Source: Allobosea sp. BH3
Lineage (GTDB): Bacteria > Pseudomonadota > Alphaproteobacteria > Rhizobiales > Beijerinckiaceae
DNA: 64,000 bases
Direction of reading: 5' to 3'
Assembly (NCBI RefSeq): GCF_025499465.1
Contig: NZ_JAIMCA010000001.1
Span: forward strand, 186,001-250,000
The notes below the pieces were generated by a model, which searched no databases, was not told the origin of the DNA, and was given only the letters and a program-made list of their open reading frames with translations. The stretch's first letter is position 1. Each line of letters opens with the position of its first letter. Shown here in pieces: positions 9,545 to 17,624 of this stretch. A program made the position numbers and the translations under genes.

Positions 9545-10492
9545 CTAGCTCTTCCGCTGCGCCGCGAACCGCGCCGCAGCCCTGAGCACGTCGGCCTCCG
9601 AGCCGAAGCCGGAGAGCGCCGTCACGGCCTCCCCGCTCAGCCTGTCGCGCTCGCGTTTGGCGCCATCCAGGCCGAGTGCGCCGATCAGCGTCCCCTTGCC
9701 CTTGTCGGCATCCTTGGCCGTGGCCTTGCCCATCTGCGCCGCATCCGACTCGACGTCCAGAATGTCGTCAGCGATCTGGAAGGTCGCGCCCAGCGCCCGG
9801 CCGTAACGGCCGAGCCCAGCGAGCGCCGCCGCATCCGCACCGCCGAGCCGGGCGCCGATCTCGACGCTCGCCGCCAGCAGCGCGCCGGTCTTCATCGCCT
9901 GAAGCTGGCGGATCGCGGCCTCCGACAGCGCGTCGCGCGGCTCCTCGAAGCGCCCTTCCGCCGCCAGGTCCAGCATCTGCCCGCCGACCATGCCGCCAAG
10001 CCCCGAGGCACGCGCGAGGCACGCCACCACGGCTGCCCGGACCGCGCCGTCGGGATGCGTCGCCTCGTCGGCGAGCACCGCGAAAGCCAGCGTCAGCAGC
10101 GCGTCGCCCGCGAGGATCGCCGTCGCCTCGTCGAAGGCTTTGTGCACCGTCGGCCGGCCGCGGCGCAGGTCGTCGTCGTCCATGGCGGGCAGATCGTCAT
10201 GGACCAGAGAGTAGCAATGCAGCAGCTCGACGGCTGCGCCCGCCCGCAGCGCCTGCTCCGGCGGCACGCCGAAGAGCAGCGCCGTCTCCACCGTCAGGAA
10301 CGGCCGCAGGCGCTTGCCGCCGCCGAGAGCGCCGTGCCGCATTGCCGCGACCAGACGCGGCGGGCGAACGATCTCGCCGGGCTCTGTTGCGTTCGAGAGC
10401 AGCGTGTCGAGCAGCCGCTCGATCGCCTCGGCCGTCTGCACGAGGCGCTGGCCGAGATCGCTCTCGCCGGCGGATGACGATGGGGAACTCAT
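9545..10492 (-). CDS. ispA: Polyprenyl synthetase (farnesyl diphosphate synthase type)
   Basis: A 315-residue isoprenyl diphosphate synthase condensing IPP with allylic diphosphates in the cytoplasm. The first Asp-rich motif is DDLPAMDDDD (from residue 99) and the second is FQIADDILD; the two residues inserted in the first motif (DDxx(xx)D) and the size fit the bacterial FPP/GGPP group. The ATG at 10492 is chosen because the open frame upstream reads through low-complexity sequence overlapping the divergent mtgA gene. It is divergent from mtgA with 71 bases between. No dxs follows, so it is not in the usual ispA-dxs operon. Confidence 0.92.
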   Translation of the reverse strand: MSSPSSSAGESDLGQRLVQTAEAIERLLDTLLSNATEPGEIVRPPRLVAAMRHGALGGGKRLRPFLTVETALLFGVPPEQALRAGAAVELLHCYSLVHDDLPAMDDDDLRRGRPTVHKAFDEATAILAGDALLTLAFAVLADEATHPDGAVRAAVVACLARASGLGGMVGGQMLDLAAEGRFEEPRDALSEAAIRQLQAMKTGALLAASVEIGARLGGADAAALAGLGRYGRALGATFQIADDILDVESDAAQMGKATAKDADKGKGTLIGALGLDGAKRERDRLSGEAVTALSGFGSEADVLRAAARFAAQRKS

Positions 10493-10563
10493 GGAGGGAT
10501 CTCGCGTTCGCTGCCGGACGGGGCCTTGCCGGAGCTTTGTCACACCGTCAAGGTGCGGGGACC

Positions 10564-11271
10564 ATGGTGAGCGTTTCGACGGAACGACAGGTGCGAGGCA
10601 ACCCGCTGGGCCGGTTTCTGGGATTTTGCGTCCGGCTTGCCTTCTGGCTTCTGCTCGCCCTCCTGGCGGCGATCCTCCTCTATCGCTTCGTGCCCGTGCC
10701 CTCGACACTCATGCTAGGCCGCTGGCTGACCTTGCAGCCTGTGGAGCGCGAATGGGTGCCGCTCGAACAGGTCTCTCCCCATCTGATCCGCGCCGTCATC
10801 GCCTCGGAGGACCAACGCTTCTGCAGCCACAACGGTGTCGACTGGATCGAGCTCAGCGCCGTGCTGGAGGATGAGGACGGGCCGAGCCGCGGCGCCTCGA
10901 CGCTGACCATGCAGACCGCCAAGAACGTCTTCCTCTGGCCCGGCCGCTCCTATGTCCGCAAGGGGTTGGAGATCCCGTTGGCGCTGGCGATCGACCTCGC
11001 CTGGGGCAAGCAGCGCACCATGGAGGTCTATCTCAACGTCGCAGAATGGGGCGAAGGGCTGTTCGGGGCCGAGGCCGCCGCGCAGCGTTACTTCGGCAAG
11101 CCTGCGTCGAAGCTCACCCCGGCCGAGGCCGCGCGGCTTGCCGGCGCGCTGCCGAACCCGCTGCTGCGCAACCCGGCGCGGCCAAACCGGGCCCTGCAAT
11201 CGGCCGCCGGCCGCTCGCTGCGCCGCCTCGGCCAGTTGGGGCCGCTGGGCGACTGCGCGGTGCCGGACTGA
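10564..11271 (+). CDS. mtgA: Monofunctional peptidoglycan glycosyltransferase
   Basis: A 235-residue glycosyltransferase family 51 enzyme that polymerises lipid II glycan strands at the membrane. It has one N-terminal membrane helix (residues 21-42). The catalytic region carries IASEDQRFCSHNGVDW with the catalytic Glu82, then GASTLTMQTAKNVFLWP and RTMEVYLNVAEWGEGLFGAE, all typical of MtgA. There is no transpeptidase domain. Start at 10564 gives the normal family length. It is divergent from ispA, and rpmF follows 177 bases downstream. Confidence 0.96.
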   Translation: MVSVSTERQVRGNPLGRFLGFCVRLAFWLLLALLAAILLYRFVPVPSTLMLGRWLTLQPVEREWVPLEQVSPHLIRAVIASEDQRFCSHNGVDWIELSAVLEDEDGPSRGASTLTMQTAKNVFLWPGRSYVRKGLEIPLALAIDLAWGKQRTMEVYLNVAEWGEGLFGAEAAAQRYFGKPASKLTPAEAARLAGALPNPLLRNPARPNRALQSAAGRSLRRLGQLGPLGDCAVPD

Positions 11272-11448
11272 TTGGCCGGACGGACTGGCCGGGATGTTTC
11301 ACCGCTTTGGGGAAGAAATCCGGATTCGGTACTAGCCATCCCGCGCCCGAGCGTGTATGGGCAACGCCTCACGAGATTGATCCGTCGCCGTGACGGAGGC
11401 GTGGCTTTGAAGCCAGCGCATCCTGACGGCGGCACGATGGAGAGTACC

Positions 11449-11634
11449 ATGGCCGTTCCGAAGAGAAAGACGTCGCCGTCGAAGCGTGGCATGCGCCGCT
11501 CGGCCGACGCGCTGAAGCAGCCCACCTATATCGAAGACAAGAACTCCGGCGAGCTGCGCCGTCCGCACCATGTCGACCTGAAGACCGGCATGTATCGCGG
11601 CCGCCAGGTCCTGAAGGTCAAGACCGACGCCTGA
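11449..11634 (+). CDS. rpmF: 50S ribosomal protein L32
   Basis: A 61-residue protein starting [20 protein letters not shown], the invariant L32 N-terminus, and ending in the alphaproteobacterial [19 protein letters not shown]. It lacks the CxxC zinc pairs found in some L32 versions. The start is set by the family; the open frame upstream is not conserved. A strong terminator (11666-11690) follows, and the gene seems to be transcribed alone, not with plsX as in many bacteria. Confidence 0.98.
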   Translation: MAVPKRKTSPSKRGMRRSADALKQPTYIEDKNSGELRRPHHVDLKTGMYRGRQVLKVKTDA

Positions 11635-11665
11635 GCCCAATCGGCTCAAGCACGAAGACGACGGG

Positions 11666-11690
11666 AACCGGCCGCGAGGCCGGTTTTTCT
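11666..11690 (+). terminator. Rho-independent terminator of rpmF
   Basis: AACCGGCC (11666-11673), a GCGA tetraloop and GGCCGGTT (11678-11685) are followed by TTTCTTT. It is an 8-bp perfect stem, 32 bases after the rpmF stop. Confidence 0.9.
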
Positions 11691-11765
11691 TTGGGCGCGC
11701 CAACGCCCCTCATCCGTTCCGGGCTCCTTGCTGCATAAAGCCCCGGAATGACGGCGTGGCGCCGC

Positions 11766-11957
11766 TCAAGACCGCGCTGCCGCCTCCGCGATCAATCGCG
11801 CCGCTGTCAGATACCTCCCGGCGGCGGCCTGCGGCGTCGCCCGCCCCTGCCGTGCGAAGGGGCCGATCTCGGCCCGTGCCGCAGCGGCCTGCAACAGCAG
11901 GAGGGCCGACGCGCTCGCGCTGCGCGCGCTCCCCTCGCTTCCGACAGCTTCGGACAT
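11766..11957 (-). CDS. Possible small Ala-rich protein
   Basis: A 63-residue open frame (MSEAVGSEGSARSASASALL to the end IAEAAARS) with GGAG six bases before its ATG; a GTG at 11972 would add five residues. It is very rich in Ala and Ser and predicts as helix. It is the only plausible gene in the 430-base gap between rpmF and the EAL gene. No family is recognised, and it may be chance. Confidence 0.3.
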   Translation of the reverse strand: MSEAVGSEGSARSASASALLLLQAAAARAEIGPFARQGRATPQAAAGRYLTAARLIAEAAARS

Positions 11958-12017
11958 GTCCCGCTCCGACACGAATGGCCTGTGACGGAAGGGAAGGCTG
12001 CAAACCGGCGGCCAGCC

Positions 12018-12033
12018 TTAACGGCGCGTTAAG
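12018..12033 (+). promoter_or_regulatory. CtrA-type box upstream of the EAL gene
   Basis: TTAA (12018-12021), seven bases, TTAA (12029-12032): this is the TTAA-N7-TTAA spacing bound by the cell-cycle regulator CtrA, although the base after the second half is G and not the preferred C. The site also forms a palindrome, CTTAAC...GTTAAG. It is 91 bases before the ATG of the EAL gene, a suitable place for promoter control. Confidence 0.5.
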
Positions 12034-12123
12034 CAAGCCGACGTATCGTTTCGAGGCACTCCCATCACCCGACGGGGCGAAGAAGCTGCCAAGCCAAAGC
12101 GCAGCGTCCAACGAGGCCGCACG

Positions 12124-13815
12124 ATGCCCAGCCCATCGATCTTCCGGTTCCAGAACGGCAGCCCGGTCGATCCCCGCAGCGTCCTCTCGTCGATCGGAGA
12201 GGTGGTCTATGGCTGGGACATCCAGGCCGACGCCCTGAGCTGGGGGCCGAACGTCGGCGAAGTGCTCGGTCCCATTCCGGAACAGACGCTGGCGCGCGGC
12301 CTCTCCTTCGCCGGGCTGGTCGAGCCCGGCAGCGGCCCGAGCCGTTACGACGCGATCTTCTGCTCCAGCGAAGCCGACCAGGGCGACGGCGTGGTCTACC
12401 GCACCCGCTACGCGCTCGAACTCGCCGGCCGCAAGATGTGGGCGGAAGACACCGGCCGCTGGTTCGCCGGCACCGATGGCCGCCCAGCCAGCGCGCGCGG
12501 CGTGCTGCGCATCGAGCGCGCGGCGAGGCCCGAGGAACTGTCACAGCCCGGCAGCGAGCTCTGCGACCGCTCCGCACTGGTCGAGCGCATCGAGCTGGCC
12601 CTCAAGGAGCATCTGCCGGCGGAGCGGCCGGTCGTGGTCCTCGTCGCCGCGATCGACGAACTCGCCCGCCTCAATGACGATTTCGGCCATGAGGCCACCG
12701 ACGAGATCATCGACACCGTCCATGAGCGGCTGCGCTCGGTGACGCGCCGGCGCGACCATCTCGTCCGCTATGCCGGCAACAGCTTCGCCATCCTGCTGGT
12801 CGGCTGCCCGCAGGACCAGATCGAATCGGCGGCCCGCCGCTTCATCAAGGTCGTCGCCCATTCCGCCATCGAGACGGCGCGCGGCATCGCTCTGGTGCGG
12901 CTGCGCGTCGGCGCCGCCAGCTCGCCCGAGCTCGGCCACCGCGGCCCCGAGGTCCTGACGGCCGCCGAGGGCGCGCTCGCCAGCGCGCGCGCCGGCGCCG
13001 CCGACGGCGCGGTCGTCGCCAAGCCCCGGATTCGGCGCGCCGCCGGCGAGGACCCGGTCGGCTTCGACGTGCAGGCCATCGCCGCGCTGAACGAGCGCCG
13101 CGTGCGCCTCGCCCTCCAACCGATCGTGCGGACGACGAATCGCGAGATCGCCTTCCACGAGGCACTGCTGCGCGTCGGCCAGGGTGAGGCCGGCCTCTAT
13201 TTCGCCTCGGCCGAACTCATCCCGATGCTGGAGCGGCGCGGGCTGGTGCGGCTCTTCGACCATCGCGTGCTCGAACTCGCCATGGAAATGCTGAAGGCCG
13301 ATCCGAGGCTGGTGCTCTCGATCAACGTCTCTCCGCGCTCGCTCGGCGACCCCGAATGGTTCGATGCCTTCCACGCCTGCACCGAGATGGCCGGCGACAA
13401 GGCCAATCGCCTGATCGTCGAGATCACCGAGACGGCGACGATCGAGAACCCCGCCCGCGTGGCGAAGCTGCTTGGCCGGATCAAGGAACAGGGCGCGCGC
13501 ATCGCCATCGACGATTTCGGCGCCGGGCATTCCTCTTTGCGGCACCTGCGCGCCTTCCCGGTCGACATCCTGAAGATCGACGGCGCCTTCACGCAGAACC
13601 TGCGGCGCTCCACCGATGACCGCTTCTATGTCCGCACGCTGGTCGATCTCGCCGGCCATCTCGGCGTCGAGACGGTGGCGGAATGGGTCGATGACGAGCT
13701 TCAGGCCGGCATGCTGCGCGACTGGGGCGTCACCTATCTGCAGGGCCACCTCGTCGGACGCGCAGAACTACACGAGCCCAACCGGCCGGCACGCATAAAG
13801 GCAGCCACCGGCTGA
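12124..13815 (+). CDS. c-di-GMP phosphodiesterase with degenerate GGDEF domain
   Basis: A 563-residue cytoplasmic protein with three parts. A PAS-like sensory segment is at about 20-130. The GGDEF domain at about 145-300 has a signature that reads AGNSF (217-221) in place of GG[DE]EF, so it should not make c-di-GMP. The C-terminal EAL domain is at about 315-555. Its catalytic set looks complete: HEALLR (345-350), NVSPRSL, EITET, DDFGAGHSS, ILKIDG, ETVAEWV and LQGHLVG. The likely activity is therefore hydrolysis of c-di-GMP, with the dead GGDEF domain possibly binding GTP as a regulator. A CtrA-type box lies 91 bases upstream and a GAF-GGDEF-PilZ gene follows, so the pair may set opposite arms of one signal. 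Confidence 0.92.
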   Translation: MPSPSIFRFQNGSPVDPRSVLSSIGEVVYGWDIQADALSWGPNVGEVLGPIPEQTLARGLSFAGLVEPGSGPSRYDAIFCSSEADQGDGVVYRTRYALELAGRKMWAEDTGRWFAGTDGRPASARGVLRIERAARPEELSQPGSELCDRSALVERIELALKEHLPAERPVVVLVAAIDELARLNDDFGHEATDEIIDTVHERLRSVTRRRDHLVRYAGNSFAILLVGCPQDQIESAARRFIKVVAHSAIETARGIALVRLRVGAASSPELGHRGPEVLTAAEGALASARAGAADGAVVAKPRIRRAAGEDPVGFDVQAIAALNERRVRLALQPIVRTTNREIAFHEALLRVGQGEAGLYFASAELIPMLERRGLVRLFDHRVLELAMEMLKADPRLVLSINVSPRSLGDPEWFDAFHACTEMAGDKANRLIVEITETATIENPARVAKLLGRIKEQGARIAIDDFGAGHSSLRHLRAFPVDILKIDGAFTQNLRRSTDDRFYVRTLVDLAGHLGVETVAEWVDDELQAGMLRDWGVTYLQGHLVGRAELHEPNRPARIKAATG

Positions 13816-13859
13816 CACAGCGCTGAGCTGGGCATATTGCGTCATGAGAACGATTAGTG

Positions 13860-13874
13860 CGGTGTCTGACACCG
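13860..13874. promoter_or_regulatory. Short palindrome between the two c-di-GMP genes
   Basis: CGGTGT-CTG-ACACCG is a perfect 6+6 inverted repeat in the 187-base gap, 45 bases after the EAL gene stop and 128 bases before the GGDEF gene ATG. It could be an operator or a small hairpin. Only the symmetry is seen. Confidence 0.3.
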
Positions 13875-14002
13875 TGCTGCGGTCGCAGAGCACCGGCTGC
13901 GGGCTCTTGGGGTTCTGCCAAAATGCGCGGTAACCCCGCGTTCATTCGCGTTTGCTGATCTCTCGAAGAGATTCTCCCCAGGCGAATGGCAACGCGATCA
14001 GC

Positions 14003-15235
14003 ATGACTCGACCTTCATTCGAATCTATCCGCGAGCAGGGCCGGCTCGAGGCGCTGCAACGCTACGACGTACTCGATACGCCGGAGGAAGAGGGCTTCGA
14101 CCGCATCATCCGCCTCGTCCGGCATCTGATGAGAGTCCCGATGGCGACGGTGACCTTCGTCGACGGACATCGCCAGTGGTTCAAAGCACGCCAGGGCTTG
14201 GAGGCTTGCGAGGGCGAACGCCGCCACGCCTTTTGCGACATCACCATCCGGCAGGCCGCCACCCTGATCGTGCCGGACACGCATCTCGACAGCCGCCTCG
14301 CCGATAACCCTCTCGTCACCGGCGCCCCGCATCTGCGATTTTATGCCGGCGTGCCGCTGATCACCGGCGACGGCCACGCCATCGGCACGCTCTGCGCACT
14401 TGATACTGTGCCCCATCATCCGTTGCCAGATGAGATCGCGGCCATGACGGATCTCGCGCAGGTCACGATGGACCAGCTTGAGTTGCGCCAGGTTGCTCTC
14501 ACCGATCTGATGACAGGCGCGCTCTCGCGGCGCGCCTTCCGGGACGAACTGGCCCGCATGCTCGGCCTTGCCAAACGTCATCAGCACGAGTTGAGCCTGA
14601 TCGCCTTCGATCTCGATCACTTCAAGGCGGTCAACGACACGCATGGTCATCAGGCCGGGGATCGGGTCCTCGCCGAAAGCGTAGCGGCATGCCGCCGGCA
14701 GTTGCGCCAGAGCGATCTGATCGGCCGGCTGGGTGGAGAGGAATTCGCGGTTCTCTTGCCGCTGACTGGCCGACAGGCTGCGCTCGGCGTTGCGGAGAAG
14801 TTGCGTCAGGCGATCGCCGCCCTCAGCTTCGAGGGGGCCGGCGGCGGCCTGTTCTCCGTCACCGCCAGCCTTGGTCTCGCAGCGCTCGATGGCGACAGCA
14901 CAGACCCCGAGAACCTGCTGCGCGCGGCCGACGAGGCTCTCTATGCCGCCAAGGCCACCGGCCGCGATCGCTGCGTCGCCAGCCAGCTAGGCACCGGCAG
15001 CGGAGGCATGGCAGGCAAGCGCGTGCTGAAGGCCGGCAGGATCGTCTTCAACGCTGGCCAGTCCGTGATCGATTGCACGGTACGGCGCCTGTCGGAGCGG
15101 GGTGCCAGCCTGGCCGTTACCAGCACGGCCGACGTGCCCAGCCGCTTCAAGCTCGCGATCGAGGCCGACTCGTTTTCGCGGCTCTGCGAGACCACACGCA
15201 AGGCGGGATCGGAGATCGAGGTCGCCTTCGCATAA
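14003..15235 (+). CDS. GAF-GGDEF-PilZ diguanylate cyclase
   Basis: A 410-residue cytoplasmic protein. A GAF domain spans about 20-165 (ATVTFVDGHRQWFKARQGL, LRFYAGVPLITGDGHAIGTL). The GGDEF domain spans about 165-330 with an intact GGEEF (244-248) and an RxxD inhibitory site (RQSD, 235-238) exactly five residues before it, so it should make c-di-GMP and be product-inhibited. The last 70 residues resemble an alphaproteobacterial PilZ domain (KAGRIVFNAGQSVIDCTVRR, then LSERGA), but the RxxxR arm is not clear, so c-di-GMP binding there is doubtful. The ATG at 14003 is preferred to the upstream TTG at 13952. It is downstream of the EAL gene in the same direction. Confidence 0.9.
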   Translation: MTRPSFESIREQGRLEALQRYDVLDTPEEEGFDRIIRLVRHLMRVPMATVTFVDGHRQWFKARQGLEACEGERRHAFCDITIRQAATLIVPDTHLDSRLADNPLVTGAPHLRFYAGVPLITGDGHAIGTLCALDTVPHHPLPDEIAAMTDLAQVTMDQLELRQVALTDLMTGALSRRAFRDELARMLGLAKRHQHELSLIAFDLDHFKAVNDTHGHQAGDRVLAESVAACRRQLRQSDLIGRLGGEEFAVLLPLTGRQAALGVAEKLRQAIAALSFEGAGGGLFSVTASLGLAALDGDSTDPENLLRAADEALYAAKATGRDRCVASQLGTGSGGMAGKRVLKAGRIVFNAGQSVIDCTVRRLSERGASLAVTSTADVPSRFKLAIEADSFSRLCETTRKAGSEIEVAFA

Positions 15236-15364
15236 GCACTGCAGCAGCCGAGACGCCGGCGTTTCGGCCCAGCCGATGCCCCCGACCGCACCAGCGCCCT
15301 GTTGCCCAACGAAAAGCCGCGCCCCCGTTTCGCGAGGGCGCGGCTCAAAATCGATAGAAAGGGC

Positions 15365-15973
15365 TCACCGCCCGCGCGACAGCTTGTCCAGCCGCTCGCG
15401 CATCTCGTTGAGTTCGCGCTTGAGGTCGCTGAGCTCGGCGCCGCTCGATTCCCCGGCCGGCTTGGCAGGGGCGGGCTCGGGCACGGTGCCACCGGCCTTC
15501 GCTGCAGCCGCGAACGGATTGAACAGGCGGAAGGCCTCGGTGAACATCTGCATGTTCGCGCGGGTCTGCGCCTGGATGGCATCGAGCGGGTTGCCGCCGA
15601 AGCTCTGCCCGCCGAACGCCTTGGCCATCTGCTCGCGGAACTTGCTCTGCTCCTGCGTGAAATTCTCCATCGAGAATTCGAGGTAGCGCGGCACCACCGC
15701 CTGCATGCTGTCGCCGTAGAACCGGATGAGCTGGCGCAGGAAGGCGATCGGCAGCATGTTCTGCCCGTCCTTGGCTTCCTCGTCGAAGATGATCTGGGCC
15801 AGGACGGAGCGGGTGATATCCTCGCCCGACTTCGCGTCATAGACCACGAAATCTTCGCCCGATCTCACGAGGCCGGCGAGATCTTCCAACGTGACGTAAG
15901 AGCTGGTGCCCGTATGGTAGAGACGCCGGTTGGCGTATTTCTTGATGACGGTCGGTTCTTTGTCGTTGGCCAT
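15365..15973 (-). CDS. phaR: Polyhydroxyalkanoate synthesis repressor PhaR
   Basis: A 202-residue regulator. The PHB/PHA accumulation regulator DNA-binding domain is at the N-terminus (TVIKKYANRRLYHTGTSSYV, then TLEDLAGLVRSGEDFVVYDA). The PHB_acc repeat follows (ILPIAFLRQLIRFYGD-like LPIAFLRQLIRFYGDSMQAV). The tail is a Pro/Ala linker and a short coiled coil (LKRELNEMRERLDKL). PhaR proteins repress phasin and PHA genes and bind PHA granules as the signal. The ATG at 15973 has AGGA seven bases upstream; an in-frame ATG at 16018 is less likely. It is divergent from phaA, and operator-like repeats are in the shared gap. Confidence 0.95.
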   Translation of the reverse strand: MANDKEPTVIKKYANRRLYHTGTSSYVTLEDLAGLVRSGEDFVVYDAKSGEDITRSVLAQIIFDEEAKDGQNMLPIAFLRQLIRFYGDSMQAVVPRYLEFSMENFTQEQSKFREQMAKAFGGQSFGGNPLDAIQAQTRANMQMFTEAFRLFNPFAAAAKAGGTVPEPAPAKPAGESSGAELSDLKRELNEMRERLDKLSRGR

Positions 15974-16077
15974 CAGGTCCTGCTGCGTTTCATCCGCGGC
16001 CACCGGTAAACTCGGCATGCTCTACGGATCGACCTCCCCACGGGTCTTCACCCAGCGTCGACGATAGCCTGTCGGTG

Positions 16078-16111
16078 CTGCACTGCAAGCTCTTTGCGTG
16101 GGCGGTGCAAA
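16078..16111. promoter_or_regulatory. Candidate PhaR operator between phaR and phaA
   Basis: Two TGC/GCA-type inverted repeats lie side by side: CTGC-ACT-GCAA (16078-16088) and TTTGC-N9-GCAAA (16093-16111). PhaR of Rhodobacter and Paracoccus is known to bind CTGC-N3/4-GCAG-like and other TGC-rich sites; the first repeat differs from that by one base. The position in the 309-base divergent phaR-phaA gap fits autoregulation. Binding is inferred. Confidence 0.45.
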
Positions 16112-16282
16112 AAATCGCCGCAGCATGGTTGATCTGGCTCATTGCGGCGGCCATGGCCGGGCGCTCTTGTCGGATTGACCTTCCGTCCGGCTTGACGCCG
16201 CAGCATGAGGCTTCGAAGGTGGCGGCGAAGGCGCACCCGGCGGGAGCGGCGTGCGTCATAACGACAAGCAAGGAACCCTCTC

Positions 16283-17461
16283 ATGGCAGATACGGATATC
16301 GTGATCGTCGGCGCGGCCCGCACGGCGGTCGGCGCCTTCAACGGCGCTTTTGCCAACACTCCCGCCCACGAGCTGGGCGCCGCCGCGATCAAGGAGGCGC
16401 TGAAGCGCGCCAAGGTCGACCCCGCCGATGTCGACGAGGTCATCATGGGTCAGATCCTGACCGCCGGCCAGGGCCAGAACCCGGCCCGCCAGGCGGCGAT
16501 GGCCGCCGGTATCCCGCAGGAGAAGACGGCCTGGGGCCTCAACCAGCTCTGCGGCTCGGGCCTGCGCACCGTCGCCATCGGCCTGCAGCAGATCGCCAAT
16601 GGCGACGCCGACATCATCGTCGCCGGCGGCATGGAGTCGATGTCGATGTCGCAGCATGCGTCCCATCTGCGCAACGGCACCAAGATGGGCGACACCAAGT
16701 TCATCGACACCATGATCAAGGACGGCCTCTGGGACGCCTTCCACGGCTATCACATGGGCACCACGGCCGAGAACGTCGCGACCAAATGGCAAATCAGCCG
16801 TGAGGAGCAGGACGCCTTCGCCGCCAAGTCGCAGAACAAGGCCGAGGCCGCGCAGAAGGCCGGCAGGTTCAAGGACGAGATCGTTCCCTTCACCGTCTCG
16901 ACCCGCAAGGGCGACATCGTCGTCGACACGGACGAATATCCCCGCCACGGCGCGACGGTGGAGGGCATGGCGAAGCTCAAGCCCGCCTTCTCCAAGGACG
17001 GCACGGTGACCGCCGGCAACGCCTCGGGCATCAATGACGGCGCCGCCGCGCTCGTCATCATGACCGCCAAGGAGGCGGCGAAGCGCGGTCTTAAGCCGCT
17101 GGCGACCATCAAGGCCTGGGCAACCGCGGGCGTCGACCCCGCGATCATGGGCTCGGGCCCGATCCCCGCGACCCGCAAGGCACTGGAGAAGGCCGGCTGG
17201 AAGGTCGGCGACCTCGACCTCGTCGAGGCCAACGAGGCCTTTGCGGCGCAGGCCATCGCGGTCAACAAGGACCTCGGCTGGAACACCGACATCGTCAACG
17301 TCAATGGCGGCGCCATCGCCATCGGCCATCCGATCGGTGCTTCCGGCGCGCGCGTCCTCGTGACGCTGCTGCACGAGATGGCCAAGCGCGACGCCAAGAA
17401 GGGCCTCGCCACGCTCTGCATCGGCGGCGGCATGGGCGTCGCCATGGCGATCGAGCGCTGA
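16283..17461 (+). CDS. phaA: Acetyl-CoA C-acetyltransferase (beta-ketothiolase)
   Basis: A 392-residue thiolase joining two acetyl-CoA into acetoacetyl-CoA, the first step of polyhydroxybutyrate synthesis. The acylated cysteine is Cys90 in [11 protein letters not shown]. The C-terminal catalytic elements are [19 protein letters not shown] (His) and [17 protein letters not shown] (Cys). Length and order are normal for biosynthetic thiolases. phaB follows in the same direction after a 163-base gap that contains a strong hairpin, and phaR is divergent upstream. PhaC, the synthase, is not in the window, as in Sinorhizobium where it lies elsewhere. Confidence 0.97.
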   Translation: MADTDIVIVGAARTAVGAFNGAFANTPAHELGAAAIKEALKRAKVDPADVDEVIMGQILTAGQGQNPARQAAMAAGIPQEKTAWGLNQLCGSGLRTVAIGLQQIANGDADIIVAGGMESMSMSQHASHLRNGTKMGDTKFIDTMIKDGLWDAFHGYHMGTTAENVATKWQISREEQDAFAAKSQNKAEAAQKAGRFKDEIVPFTVSTRKGDIVVDTDEYPRHGATVEGMAKLKPAFSKDGTVTAGNASGINDGAAALVIMTAKEAAKRGLKPLATIKAWATAGVDPAIMGSGPIPATRKALEKAGWKVGDLDLVEANEAFAAQAIAVNKDLGWNTDIVNVNGGAIAIGHPIGASGARVLVTLLHEMAKRDAKKGLATLCIGGGMGVAMAIER

Positions 17462-17531
17462 GTCACCCGCCGGCCGCTGCTCATTCTGACGCGGCACAAG
17501 GCCGGCCGGCCCCCGATCGGGCCAGTCTCAA

Positions 17532-17561
17532 GGGAGCGGACGCACCTTCTCGTCCGCTCCC
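17532..17561 (+). terminator. Strong hairpin between phaA and phaB
   Basis: GGGAGCGGACG (17532-17542) and CGTCCGCTCCC (17551-17561) form a perfect 11-bp stem with an 8-base loop, 64 bases before the phaB ATG. No U-run follows, so it may be a processing or stabilising element that sets the phaA:phaB ratio, or a Rho-dependent stop. Confidence 0.5.
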
Positions 17562-17624
17562 GAATCGTCTCAACAATAAGGCGGCGAGCCGCCGGGGAAC
17601 GAAACGACCAAGGGGAGAGCGACG

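Noticed and set aside
11710..12111. A 133-codon minus-strand frame between rpmF and the EAL gene
   Set aside because: It is Arg/Gly-rich without pattern and crosses the CtrA-type box. The shorter frame at 11766-11957 is more plausible and is listed with low confidence.
12541..13749. A 402-codon open frame opposite the EAL gene
   Set aside because: The plus-strand protein has all EAL motifs; the minus-strand frame is a shadow.
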